Part shown: positions 36,022-44,343 of the stretch, piece after piece
Layout: the number at the start of each line of letters is the position of its first letter
Numbering within the stretch: the stretch's first letter is position 1
Assembly (NCBI GenBank): GCA_963843535.1
Contig: CAWJKU010000003.1
Location: 186,001-250,000 of the forward strand
Length of the DNA stretch: 64,000 nucleotides
Direction: 5' to 3'
Origin: CAVUNY01 sp963843535
GTDB lineage: Bacteria; Chloroflexota; Anaerolineae; Anaerolineales; Anaerolineaceae
The notes under the pieces: model-generated
The model's database searches: none
Told to the model about the DNA's origin: nothing
What the model saw: only the letters and a program-made list of their open reading frames with translations
Made by a program: the position numbers and the translations under genes

Positions 36022-36029
36022 TTTTTCTC

Positions 36030-37073
36030 CTACGGATGCAGTGCGCTTGTAGTGATGTCAACACCTTCGCGCAGCACTTTCTGAAATGAATGCAGGTTCC
36101 TGGCAACATGCATGCCGGCTTTTTCATACAGGGCTAATGCCCCAGTCAGGTTGGTGGCATCCACGCCCAGTCCGGCCCGCTTCTTCCCACGCCGGTAAAA
36201 TTCGGCAAATGCTTGCTGCAGCAAGGCCAAACCGAGCCCATTTTTCCGGTGTTTTCGCAGCACGCCCAGCATATTTACCCAACCCATCTGCGGGTCCTCC
36301 GTTCGCTCAGACATACACAGGCAACCGCCGGCGATTTCACCATCTTTGACAGCGATATACCACAGCGAAGGATCCATGTTCTTAATATTTTCAGCCCAAT
36401 GCAGCCAGCGTTCGAGGTAATTTTCGAATGGCTCGTCCACAAAACCCCAATGATCCTTGAATGATTCCCATAAAACGCGGATCATTTCCCGGCGTTCATC
36501 CTCCCCATGGTAAGGGCGAATCTCGTAGCCGACCGGAATCTCAGGAAGGGCGGGCTCCTGGTCCAAATCGATGTGCATATGATAGAAATTGCGCACCAGC
36601 TTGAAACCGTGATCCTGTATGAAAGCTATGTTCTTTTTCATGCGCGAATCTTCGCCCTGCTGCAAGACGACCAAAGTTCCTGGTGGGGAAACCGTCAAAG
36701 CGCTCTGGGCACGCTGTTCTACCCATGCCAGCAGGTAGCTGTCAATTCCCAAATCTTCATAATCGGGATGAACCAAAATTTCGATATTGAAGCGGACATG
36801 CGGCTCGACAATATCCCAGAATTCACCATACCCGACCATTTTCTGCTGTTCGTTAAAAACAACGCAGGAATCAGTGTCGAGGTTAAAGCCGGGTGTCTGC
36901 CAGAATACCAGGTCATCCTCCAAGTTCTCGGTATTAACACCCAAATACTTCTGGGTAAACGTGTTGAACAATTCCACCGCCTGGGCTGCATCATCCAGGC
37001 ACATTGACCGGCTGGTGAAATTTGGGGGTAAACGGTATGTAGTGATCGTCTCGATTTCCATAGTGTTATCCAT
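36030..37073 (-). CDS. Tandem-domain GNAT N-acetyltransferase (paralogue)
   Basis: 347 residues, two GNAT domains. The N-terminal domain lacks a clear R/Q-x2-G-x-G/A loop (HPDYEDLGIDSYLLAWVEQRA), so it may only be structural. The C-terminal domain has RKHRKNGLGLALLQQAFAEFYRRGKKRAGLGVDATNLTGALALYEKAGM. Overlaps the end of the ABC-2 permease by 8 bp, so the two are translationally coupled. About the same architecture as the next gene, suggesting a duplication. Confidence 0.85.
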   Translation of the reverse strand: MDNTMEIETITTYRLPPNFTSRSMCLDDAAQAVELFNTFTQKYLGVNTENLEDDLVFWQTPGFNLDTDSCVVFNEQQKMVGYGEFWDIVEPHVRFNIEILVHPDYEDLGIDSYLLAWVEQRAQSALTVSPPGTLVVLQQGEDSRMKKNIAFIQDHGFKLVRNFYHMHIDLDQEPALPEIPVGYEIRPYHGEDERREMIRVLWESFKDHWGFVDEPFENYLERWLHWAENIKNMDPSLWYIAVKDGEIAGGCLCMSERTEDPQMGWVNMLGVLRKHRKNGLGLALLQQAFAEFYRRGKKRAGLGVDATNLTGALALYEKAGMHVARNLHSFQKVLREGVDITTSALHP

Positions 37074-37896
37074 TTCGATGTAATTTTCCGGTACGTTTTG
37101 CGTACACTTCTGCCTGCTTGAAGACCCACATGCCCAAAGGCAGCAGCACGGCGCCCATGATCAATACCGGCCAGATAAATCCCCACAGGTTCAGGGTAGG
37201 CACACCTTCTAATATTGCCTGGCGCACGCCAGTCAGCACATAGGTGGCAGGACTGAACACGGAAATTTTTTGGAGCGCTGCGGGCAGCACATCGACCGGG
37301 TAATAGACGCCTGACACCAGCAGCATCAAGGCGATAAACACGTGGGTCATCTGCGAACCGCGCTCCGGAAACAGCAAAGGCAGGGTGGATGCCATGATCC
37401 CAACCCCAATGAAGGAAAAGCTTCCGGCCAGCAAGATCAGCACCCCTCCCAACAGGTTGGATTTGCTCAAATCCAGATCAAAAACCAGGGTAGTGATGAT
37501 CAAGATCACCCCGGTAAACAGGATGCTGTAGGCCACGGCGAACATCGTTTGCCCGGCCATGTGAGTGACCCGGCGAATTGGCGCCATTAATGTGTATTCA
37601 ATCGTTCCTTCCCAGCGCTCGATGTTGATCAGATCGGTGATCCAATAAAAGATCTGGGATAAGAAACGCCACACCAATGTGCCGATCAACAGGTATAAAA
37701 CCATATAGCGGGTATCCAGGGTGCCAGCCCCACCCCCGATGCGTTCCATGCCCAGGCCAATAAAACTGACCGCCAGGCTGTCGGCAGCGGAATAGACCAG
37801 CCAGACCAGCTCCCACGACCAGTAGCGTTTAATTAGGTTGAAATTGCGCTCCACAAATGCAAAAGAAGCGCGCATTTGATGCGTCATCGTAGTCAT
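37066..37896 (-). CDS. ABC-2 type transporter permease
   Basis: 276 residues with six hydrophobic segments; FSPATYVLTGVRQAILEG near the end is the ABC-2/NodJ-type signature and VSGVYYPVDVLPAALQKI the preceding loop. Expected to form a homodimer with the ATPase at 39023-39976 and export a compound or extrude a drug. Four nt from the GNAT upstream and overlapping the tandem GNAT downstream. Confidence 0.9.
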   Translation of the reverse strand: MTTMTHQMRASFAFVERNFNLIKRYWSWELVWLVYSAADSLAVSFIGLGMERIGGGAGTLDTRYMVLYLLIGTLVWRFLSQIFYWITDLINIERWEGTIEYTLMAPIRRVTHMAGQTMFAVAYSILFTGVILIITTLVFDLDLSKSNLLGGVLILLAGSFSFIGVGIMASTLPLLFPERGSQMTHVFIALMLLVSGVYYPVDVLPAALQKISVFSPATYVLTGVRQAILEGVPTLNLWGFIWPVLIMGAVLLPLGMWVFKQAEVYAKRTGKLHRNG

Positions 37897-37899
37897 TTT

Positions 37900-38448
37900 C
37901 TAACCTGTATTTTTTGCTTCCCACTCCGATTTTAGTATGCCCATATACACGACATCCCAGCGTTTGCCATTGCGCATCATCGATTTCCGCGTGCGGCCTT
38001 CTTCAACGAAACCGCATTTCAAATATGATTTTTGCGCCCGCAGATTGTATTCAAATACATCCAGGTTGACCCGGTTCAGGTTTAATTCCTGAAAGGCAAA
38101 ACGCAAGGCGATCTGCATCGCTTCGGTGCCGTATCCCTTGCCCCAGAACTCCCGCTCACCGAGGCCGATGCCCACCCAGGCATTCCGGGCCGCCCAATTG
38201 AAACCCGAAAGATCTACCAGCCCAATCGGCCGGTCATCTGTCATGGTGCGGATGATGAAGTAATAGATATTCTTTTCCTTCTCGATCCACTCCTTGACCT
38301 GTTTGGGCGTCCACATGTAGGCCGCATCGTCGTTCAGCAAACGGGAGTATTCACTATCCTGATTCCATTTCGCCAGAAATTCGGCGTCCTTATCCGGATC
38401 TACGATCGTCAGGCGGACCAGTTTTCCATCAAAAATGGAGCTGTTCAT
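37900..38448 (-). CDS. RimJ/RimL-type GNAT acetyltransferase
   Basis: 182 residues. Full GNAT core with the acetyl-CoA loop in GLGEREFWGKGYGTEAMQIALRFAFQELNLNRV and the C-terminal NLRAQKSYLKCGFVEEGRTRKSMMRNGKRWDVVYMGIL, typical of RimJ/RimL and spermidine-acetyltransferase-like enzymes. Overlaps the preceding GNAT by 4 bp. Substrate unknown. Confidence 0.88.
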   Translation of the reverse strand: MNSSIFDGKLVRLTIVDPDKDAEFLAKWNQDSEYSRLLNDDAAYMWTPKQVKEWIEKEKNIYYFIIRTMTDDRPIGLVDLSGFNWAARNAWVGIGLGEREFWGKGYGTEAMQIALRFAFQELNLNRVNLDVFEYNLRAQKSYLKCGFVEEGRTRKSMMRNGKRWDVVYMGILKSEWEAKNTG

Positions 38449-39026
38449 GCCACCGCCTCCTCAACCGCTTCTGGTTTCCATTCCGTGTGAAGCATGCCAA
38501 AATGGAGGGCATCATAGTACCGGCCGTTACGATACAGGGCCTGGCGCCGGCGAACTTCCATTAAGAAACCGGCATTTTCCAGCAGCGCGACCAGGTCTTT
38601 TTGATATTCTGCCAGGACAGTCTCTATCCGGTAGAGGTTGAGCTCACGGAAACCATATTGGAGCGCCAGATCCAACGCTTCTCGACCAAAACGCTGCAAG
38701 ATGGATGGGTCGGCAATCGCCAGGCGCAGCCATGCGCTGGCATGCATCCAATGGACAAACGGAAAGCGGATGAACCCGGCTAACTGGTTGCCTTCCTTGA
38801 GGCGGATGGCGAAGTAATACTGGTTACCGCGTTCTTCGGCGTGTTTCTGGTGTTCTTCGTGGATTTTCTTGATTTCCACCGGACCCAGGGGGCGCGCAGG
38901 CATCTCCATCAAGTCCATGGCATAATCCAGATCGTAAGTCCAGGCCGTTTCGATCTTTCCGTCCTCTTCCGGGTTGATAAACGTCAATCGCAGATTTGGA
39001 CTTTCAAACAACTGTTTGTGCATCAT
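38445..39026 (-). CDS. RimJ/RimL-type GNAT acetyltransferase with degenerate acetyl-CoA loop
   Basis: 193 residues, the same fold as the next gene (ENAGFLMEVRRRQALYRNGRYYDALHFGMLHTEW), but the pyrophosphate-binding loop reads DPSILQRFGREALDLAL, without the usual G-x-G pattern. It may be catalytically weak or a pseudoenzyme partner of its neighbour. Overlaps the ATPase end by 4 bp and the following GNAT by 4 bp. Confidence 0.82.
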   Translation of the reverse strand: MMHKQLFESPNLRLTFINPEEDGKIETAWTYDLDYAMDLMEMPARPLGPVEIKKIHEEHQKHAEERGNQYYFAIRLKEGNQLAGFIRFPFVHWMHASAWLRLAIADPSILQRFGREALDLALQYGFRELNLYRIETVLAEYQKDLVALLENAGFLMEVRRRQALYRNGRYYDALHFGMLHTEWKPEAVEEAVA

Positions 39027-39976
39027 ACGCCCTCCTCTTCCTTTACCAACTTCTTGCCTGTCAGGTCCAAGAAGACATCTTCTAAAGTGGTTTCTTTACC
39101 GTCTTTGATGGGCAGTCGGCTTTTTAAGACTGCCGGGGTATCCATTGCCATAATCTTGCCGCTGTTCATGATCGCCACCCGGTCGCATAACTGGTCGGCT
39201 TCCATCATGTCATGGGTGGTCAGCAAAATTGTGGTACCGTGTTTTTCACGAAGTTCCTTCACCACTTCCTGTACCTCTTTCTTTGAGCGCGGATCCAAAC
39301 CGGTGGTCGGCTCATCCAGCAGGAGCAGCTTTGGCTTGGAAAGTAAAGCCCTGGCAATTGCCACTTTTTGCTGCATCCCGCGCGACATCTCTTCCATTGG
39401 ATTGGTGATCGAGCGTTTCTCCAGGCCCAATCGGGTCAGGATCTCGAACACTTGAATGTAGGTTTCTTTGCCGTCCATCCCATATAGCCGCGCTCCATAC
39501 ATCAAATTTTCTAACGGTGAAAGTTTTTTGAAGAATGAAGCTTCCACCGAAACCCGGTTGATCCGCTGCTGAACCTGCACCGGCTGGCGCACGACATCGT
39601 ATCCAAACACGCTGATCGTGCCGCTGTCCGGCAGGAGCAAGGTTGAAATCAAACGGATCAATGTTGATTTGCCGCCGCCGTTTGGCCCCAAAACACCGAA
39701 GATTTCACCTTCTGTGATCTCAAAAGACACGTGATCCACGGCGATGGTAAAGTGCTGATTTCCGTTCACAGATTTTGTCTGATCTGCTTTCAGGTCGTGC
39801 TCATTACCATTGGTTTTACCGTTGCGGTTACCATCTCCGTTTCCATTACCGTGTCCGTTGCCATTTAAGTGATCCGGCTGAATGGCGCCTTTTCCGCGCA
39901 GCAAACGCTTCCATAACGGTTCTCCTGGCTTGCCAAACTTCTTATATGCATCCCGTACGATCACTGCGTTGCCCAT
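39023..39976 (-). CDS. ABC transporter ATP-binding protein with Asn/Gly-rich insertion
   Basis: 317 residues from MGNAVIVRDAYKKFG, with AAGGAGG six bases before the ATG. Walker A is GPNGGGKST, the signature is MSRGMQQKVAIARAL, Walker B LLLLDEPTTGLDP and the H-loop LTTHD. It resembles drug-resistance (DrrA/CcmA-like) ATPases. Oddly, after the first beta strand (about residues 36-70) it carries a polar low-complexity segment almost entirely of Asn, Gly, His and Lys, separating the N-terminal strand from the rest of the nucleotide-binding domain. First gene of a six-gene overlapping operon controlled by the attenuator at 39997-40269. Confidence 0.92.
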   Translation of the reverse strand: MGNAVIVRDAYKKFGKPGEPLWKRLLRGKGAIQPDHLNGNGHGNGNGDGNRNGKTNGNEHDLKADQTKSVNGNQHFTIAVDHVSFEITEGEIFGVLGPNGGGKSTLIRLISTLLLPDSGTISVFGYDVVRQPVQVQQRINRVSVEASFFKKLSPLENLMYGARLYGMDGKETYIQVFEILTRLGLEKRSITNPMEEMSRGMQQKVAIARALLSKPKLLLLDEPTTGLDPRSKKEVQEVVKELREKHGTTILLTTHDMMEADQLCDRVAIMNSGKIMAMDTPAVLKSRLPIKDGKETTLEDVFLDLTGKKLVKEEEGV

Positions 39977-39996
39977 TTTTGCCTCCTTGCTCACAT

Positions 39997-40037
39997 AAAA
40001 AAACCGCCCACCCCAAGATTCGGCCCGGGTTGGACGG
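39997..40037 (-). terminator. Second tandem terminator in the ABC/GNAT leader
   Basis: An 11-bp stem with one wobble and one mismatch (40027-40037 with 40004-40014) is followed on the minus strand by seven T, ending about 20 bases before the ATPase start. Placed immediately after a first terminator, between promoter and gene. Confidence 0.8.
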
Positions 40038-40050
40038 CTATGCCATCTAT

Positions 40051-40084
40051 AAAAAAACCACGGGCACTGGAGTGTGCCCGTGGT
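40051..40084 (-). terminator. First attenuator terminator in the ABC/GNAT leader
   Basis: A perfect 11-bp stem (ACCACGGGCAC with GTGCCCGTGGT, loop ACTCCA on the minus strand) followed by seven T. The 5' arm and loop (40069-40078) can instead pair with the leader-ORF segment 40117-40126, nine of ten bases, which would prevent termination. Confidence 0.85.
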
Positions 40085-40103
40085 ATCGCGTTAATTTTGC
40101 GTA

Positions 40104-40205
40104 TTACCTGGAAGTAGGCGCACTCCGATAAGGAACCTGTCCAGCCCCACCCGCATCGACGGTAGAGCAGAACACCTTGATGTAATTGGAGAAATTCTTT
40201 ACCAT
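40104..40205 (-). CDS. 33-codon leader ORF of the ABC/GNAT attenuator
   Basis: ATG at 40205, seven bases after AAGGA. The product is 33 residues: starts MVKNFSNYIKVFCSTVDAGG, ends GQVPYRSAPTSR, then TAA at 40106-40104. Codons 27-30 (CGG AGT GCG CCT) are the RNA segment complementary to the first terminator's 5' half. A ribosome halted upstream of this segment would leave it free to form the antiterminator. I infer a ribosome-mediated attenuator of the kind seen before antibiotic-resistance genes. I do not recognise this peptide. Whether it is translated is untested. Confidence 0.6.
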   Translation of the reverse strand: MVKNFSNYIKVFCSTVDAGGAGQVPYRSAPTSR

Positions 40206-40240
40206 TCGTACATCCTTAAGAACATTGATATTACCGGTTA

Positions 40241-40269
40241 ACTTTACATGATCCTGGCGCACTTGTCAA
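40241..40269 (-). promoter_or_regulatory. Promoter of the ABC/GNAT operon leader
   Basis: On the minus strand consensus TTGACA (40269-40264), a 17-bp spacer and TAAAGT (40246-40241). It implies a leader of about 255 nt before the ATPase start, far longer than needed for a plain 5' UTR. Confidence 0.8.
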
Positions 40270-40320
40270 GGGGTTTAAGAAAATTTAATGTTACCAACTT
40301 TTAAATTCTGATACTACCAG

Positions 40321-41349
40321 TCAATGCTTGACGAACGGCAGCCAGATGGCGCGGTCTAGCGGCCCATGCACCATGCCTGAATCTGCAGAGATCATCAACC
40401 CAGAGCTATCCACCGCCTCAAAATTACTTCCCAACACACCGCCGATCGTACGCAGGATGTCGTTATCCCATCGCTCATCCGGCACCCCGCTGATGTACCA
40501 GTTTGAGCCGTTATCGGCCAGGATCATCCCGTATGTCTTCAGCGCCTCCAGGATCACGCGCGCCTGGCTGGAATAGCGGCTGGTATCAAACGATGCCTTA
40601 AGGCGGAAGCGCATTCCCATGGGCGGCAGGGAAAGGGATGTATTTGATGAAGCATAATGCCGCGCAGGCCAGACGTACGCTCGTTGAGTCTGGCTGACCG
40701 TGAAGCGCAAGGCATGGTTGATCTGCCCGGATGCGGCTTCCTCGTAGCGCACCAATCCTGGGAGGATCGGCAGGCCAGCTGCGTCCGCGGAAGTCCACCC
40801 GGCGGGGCGCAGCGCATTAGATTTCAGATCATATATGGCACCCGAACCTGCCTGCCAACCGGCCCCATCTTTCGGGGGGTAGGCCGAATACAGCTCATAC
40901 AGCACACAGGCATCCGTATCTACTAATAAAATATGCCGGTCGCCATCACTTTGCGGCCCGCCTTCGATCAAAGGATTGGCAGGCAGCGGATATGGCCCGA
41001 GATCGCTCTCATCATCATAATCAAATGTTACTTGGGATTTCGCCTGGCTGGATGTTACCAGCGTGTAGGGAATCCCGATCGGACCTCCGTCCCACAGCCC
41101 GGAGCCAAAATCGGCATGCAAACCTGCATTTGCGCCGATCGATTGGATATACTCGTTGGAACGCGGGTGGACTGGAAGATTGGTCACCGGTTGATTCCAG
41201 ATATTGTTTGCAGGCAAAATATTGCAGCCCGCCAGGTTGGATTGAGCCGCGGAAAAAACCTGCCCGATCGGATTGACCAGGCTCCACACAGTCAGGCCCA
41301 TCAAGACCAGGATACAGGTCCAACGCGCACTCAAGTTTGACCATTTCAT
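40321..41349 (-). CDS. Secreted protein of unknown function
   Basis: 342 residues. N-terminal signal peptide (RWTCILVLMGLTVWSLV, cleavage probably after VFSAA, about residue 35). The mature part is Gly/Pro-rich with blocks that look like a conserved globular domain: PLPANPLIEGGPQSDGDRHILLVD, LYELYSAYPP, SNALRPAGWTSADAAGLPILPGLVRYEE, and ISGVPDERWDNDILRTIGGVLGSNFE. Asp/His-rich positions suggest a hydrolase or a carbohydrate-linked role, but I cannot assign a family. It ends just upstream of the ABC/GNAT promoter and seems independent of it. Confidence 0.6.
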   Translation of the reverse strand: MKWSNLSARWTCILVLMGLTVWSLVNPIGQVFSAAQSNLAGCNILPANNIWNQPVTNLPVHPRSNEYIQSIGANAGLHADFGSGLWDGGPIGIPYTLVTSSQAKSQVTFDYDDESDLGPYPLPANPLIEGGPQSDGDRHILLVDTDACVLYELYSAYPPKDGAGWQAGSGAIYDLKSNALRPAGWTSADAAGLPILPGLVRYEEAASGQINHALRFTVSQTQRAYVWPARHYASSNTSLSLPPMGMRFRLKASFDTSRYSSQARVILEALKTYGMILADNGSNWYISGVPDERWDNDILRTIGGVLGSNFEAVDSSGLMISADSGMVHGPLDRAIWLPFVKH

Positions 41350-41599
41350 GCCACCAGTGTACCCATTTCAGGAGCGACGCGGTTATACAAATATGAAAAC
41401 CGTGAGTCGGATTTTGATATCAAAGCAGCATCGTGCTCTCTAATCCTGAGTGAGCGAGCAAAAGTTTATGCTAGTATTCTGGCAACCATGCTTTGTTTTG
41501 TTGCAGTTCTTTAACATTGTCAATCGCATGGATAATTGGATACAACCTTTTGCGTTTACGGCTTGCAACCGAGGAAGTGATAAGTTCAGGCGACTAGGA

Positions 41600-42262
41600 T
41601 CAAAAGATTGTGATCGATCGAGCATAAGCAATAGCCTGTTCCAGGTCGAATCCCCGACCCTCAGCCTCCACTGCTGCACAGCGTGTCTCTCCCAATTGGC
41701 TGCGGGCTGGGCCTAGTATTCGCTCTTCACTCGCGAGCATCGCCGGAACAGTGTGCTGCATACCGTGCTGCTCACGGATCGCTGTTGACGCGGCGTATAG
41801 ACGTAGTCCCGGCTCGATCATTCCGAGCCCGATCAAGGCTTTGGCTATAAGTTCAAGCCCATGACAGGTCCCTCCCGGATCGCCTACCTGGAAGAACCAC
41901 GGAACCAATTGCTGTATCTTAGTGAACGCGATGTGATAGTTACCAGCATCTAAATCTAACCGGGCCAGGTCAAGTGCAGCGGGCTGGATGTAGAGGTCCG
42001 TGCCAATCTGCTGCGCCACATGCATTGCTTCTTCAATGAAAGGGCGTGCAAGGGCAGGATCGTATCCTGGGGTATATTGCATGGCTTGTGTGATGTGAAG
42101 AAGTGCGTAAAAGATCCCTTCTTTTCTGCCTATCGATCGCCAGGTGGAGAGAACCTGTTCAAATAACTGCTGTGAGCGAGTGAAATCTCCTGCCATCCAG
42201 GCTTGCCGCGCTTCGGCATCCCAGGTCTCAGCATTAGAAATCGTCGGATCATTGGAGGTCAT
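41600..42262 (-). CDS. TPR protein resembling the C-terminal tail of LuxR/AfsR-type ATPase regulators
   Basis: 220 residues from MTSNDPTISN, with AAGGAG nine bases upstream. Contains TPR-like helices (AEARQAWMAGDFTRSQQLFEQVLSTWRSIGRKEGIFYAL and DLARLDLDAGNYHIAFTKIQQL). It ends in the block ARSQLGETRCAAVEAEGRGFDLEQAIAYA, which normally terminates large LuxR-family or predicted-ATPase regulators. The NB-ARC/STAND ATPase and DNA-binding parts are absent here, so it is either a remnant of such a regulator or a stand-alone TPR adaptor. The 250 bp downstream (41350-41599) hold nothing recognisable. Confidence 0.65.
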   Translation of the reverse strand: MTSNDPTISNAETWDAEARQAWMAGDFTRSQQLFEQVLSTWRSIGRKEGIFYALLHITQAMQYTPGYDPALARPFIEEAMHVAQQIGTDLYIQPAALDLARLDLDAGNYHIAFTKIQQLVPWFFQVGDPGGTCHGLELIAKALIGLGMIEPGLRLYAASTAIREQHGMQHTVPAMLASEERILGPARSQLGETRCAAVEAEGRGFDLEQAIAYARSITIF

Positions 42263-42424
42263 CTTATCCATCTCCTTTTTATCGTGTTCGTGCGACAACG
42301 AAGATGCACGAATACTTGCTTTGTGTTACTTTTCGCCGAGTCATTCATCTTTCAGTGTTTATAGAAGGATTCTAATGCAAAATAAATGCTAACTCACATA
42401 GTAGCTGGGTATAATTAACCATCC

Positions 42425-43138
42425 ATGGAAAAGATGAGACAAGCCGTCCTACAACTGACCGGCCTCAGTTTGTCATCTTCTCAACTCTCAGCATTTGAAC
42501 GCTACGAACAAGAACTGATCGAGTGGAACAGCCGGATTAACCTGACTGCGATCCGCGAAGTGGAAGCGATCCGCGCCAAACACTTCCTGGATTCTTTGAG
42601 CTGTCTGCTTGTCTTGCGCGATCCGCTTCCCAACCGAATGATCGATATCGGCACGGGCGCGGGGTTTCCGGGAATCCCCCTCAAAATCGCCCTTCCGAAC
42701 CTGAAAATCACCCTGGTCGAATCGGTAGGGAAAAAAGCCGATTTCTGCCGGCATATCGTCCAGGTCTTGAAGCTGGACCAGGTTGAAGTGCTCCAGGCCA
42801 GGGCGGAAGAAATGGGACTGGATCAAAAACACCGCGAGCGTTATGACTGGGCCGTGGCGCGTGCGGTGGCTACCATGCCTATCCTGGCTGAATATCTGCT
42901 CCCGCTGGTCCGCATCGGCGGGGCAGTGCTGGCGCAAAAAGGGGAGTCGGGGCCGGCGGAAGTACACGCTGCCGCCCAGGCGATTAAGCTCCTGGGCGGG
43001 CGACTGCGTAAATTGCAGAAACTGAACCTGCCGGGGGTTACCGAAGATCGCTACCTGGTCGTGGTCGAAAAATGCGTCACTACCCCGCCAGGTTATCCGC
43101 GCCGAGTAGGACTGCCTGCAAAGAGGCCGATTAAATAA
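42425..43138 (+). CDS. rsmG: 16S rRNA (guanine-N7)-methyltransferase RsmG
   Basis: 237 residues. Methylates G527 of 16S rRNA. IREVEAIRAKHFLDSL precedes the SAM-binding motif MIDIGTGAGFPGIPLKIALPNLKITLVES (about residues 73-101); VARAVATMPILAEYLLPL follows. A TATAAT lies about ten bases upstream of the ATG, so the mRNA would be nearly leaderless, with no good ribosome binding site. Convergent with recF, 5 bp between stops. Confidence 0.95.
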   Translation: MEKMRQAVLQLTGLSLSSSQLSAFERYEQELIEWNSRINLTAIREVEAIRAKHFLDSLSCLLVLRDPLPNRMIDIGTGAGFPGIPLKIALPNLKITLVESVGKKADFCRHIVQVLKLDQVEVLQARAEEMGLDQKHRERYDWAVARAVATMPILAEYLLPLVRIGGAVLAQKGESGPAEVHAAAQAIKLLGGRLRKLQKLNLPGVTEDRYLVVVEKCVTTPPGYPRRVGLPAKRPIK

Positions 43139-43143
43139 CGGGC

Positions 43144-44343
43144 TTAAATTTCAATCCGGCCGTCTTTAACCTTCCAAATCGTTGTGCTCTGCAAAAATTC
43201 ATCTGCAAAAAGACCCAGGTCCGTGGTCGTCAAAACGGCTTGTTCGCGTTCCGCTAATGTCTCTAATAAATCACGGCGGCGTTCCACATCCAGCTCTGCC
43301 AGAATCTCATCCAACAGCAGAACAGGCCACTGCCCTGTCCGATCTTTCAACCAGCTTGTTTCGGCAAGCTTGAGCGACATCAATGCGGTGCGAACCTGAC
43401 CGCGCGAGCCAAAGTCGCCCAGGTCAATCCCATTGCTGAGAAAACGAATTTCGTCGCGGTGCGGGCCGATGGTCGTCACTCCCCGGATGATTTCTTCCGA
43501 GCGCAGCGCTTCCAGCCGCGCCAGGAAACCCTGCCGGATTTGCTCTTGGGTGAGGCTGCCCCGCTTAACACTGGTTTGGATTGGCAGCGCATACTGGTCT
43601 TCTGGCTGAGCCAGAGGATCGTACGCGGGCTGGTAGATCATGCGCAAAATCTCGCGGGTGTGCGTCAGGCGGTGGTGCAGCCGGGCTGCCAGGCGTTCCA
43701 TTTCTTGAATGGCGCCGATCCTGGCTTGAATAAGGATGCTGCCGCGGTCCGCCAACAGTTCATCCCAGCTGCGCAGTTGTTCCGGATCTCCGCCGCGTTC
43801 TGCCAGCAGCCGCAGCAGGGCGTTGCGCTGCGCCAGAGCCTTTTCATATTCCGATAATGCCAGGGCATATCCCGGCACAGCCTGGCTCAATGCCAGGTTG
43901 AGATATCGCCGGCGTTCCTCCGGTTCTCCGTCTATGATCCGCGTCATCTGAGGCAGGAAAATCACGGCTGTGAAAGTGCCCAACACATCGTTCGGGGAGC
44001 GCTTCACCCCGTCCAGTAAAATCTCTCGGCGGAAGCGCCCATTCCCATTCCCGCCATTTTCAAGGATCAGACGAACTTCGATACGGTGGGCGCGGTCAGA
44101 GCGTTGGAAATGAGCCACAATCCGCGCCACAGCCGGGTTGCGTTCGCAAGCCAGGAAATTGATCAGCTGCCGGTCCGTGTGAGTATGAAATGAGTCGAAA
44201 GTCGCCAGATAATAAATGGCTTCGAGGATGCTGGTTTTACCCTGCGCGTTTCCCCCCACTAACACCAAAACCCGCCGGGGCACGTCCATGTCCAGGCGGG
44301 TAAAAGTCCGGTAATCGGTTAACGAAAGATGAGTCAGATGCAT
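43144..44343 (-). CDS. recF: DNA replication and repair protein RecF
   Basis: 399 residues. ABC-type ATPase that helps load RecA at gaps. N-terminal LTDYRTFTRLDMDVP and P-loop LVGGNAQGKTSILEAI; signature-like GSRGQVRTALMSLKLAE; Walker B PVLLLDEILAELD. It precedes def by 0 bp and is not next to dnaA, dnaN or gyrB here. Confidence 0.95.
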   Translation of the reverse strand: MHLTHLSLTDYRTFTRLDMDVPRRVLVLVGGNAQGKTSILEAIYYLATFDSFHTHTDRQLINFLACERNPAVARIVAHFQRSDRAHRIEVRLILENGGNGNGRFRREILLDGVKRSPNDVLGTFTAVIFLPQMTRIIDGEPEERRRYLNLALSQAVPGYALALSEYEKALAQRNALLRLLAERGGDPEQLRSWDELLADRGSILIQARIGAIQEMERLAARLHHRLTHTREILRMIYQPAYDPLAQPEDQYALPIQTSVKRGSLTQEQIRQGFLARLEALRSEEIIRGVTTIGPHRDEIRFLSNGIDLGDFGSRGQVRTALMSLKLAETSWLKDRTGQWPVLLLDEILAELDVERRRDLLETLAEREQAVLTTTDLGLFADEFLQSTTIWKVKDGRIEI

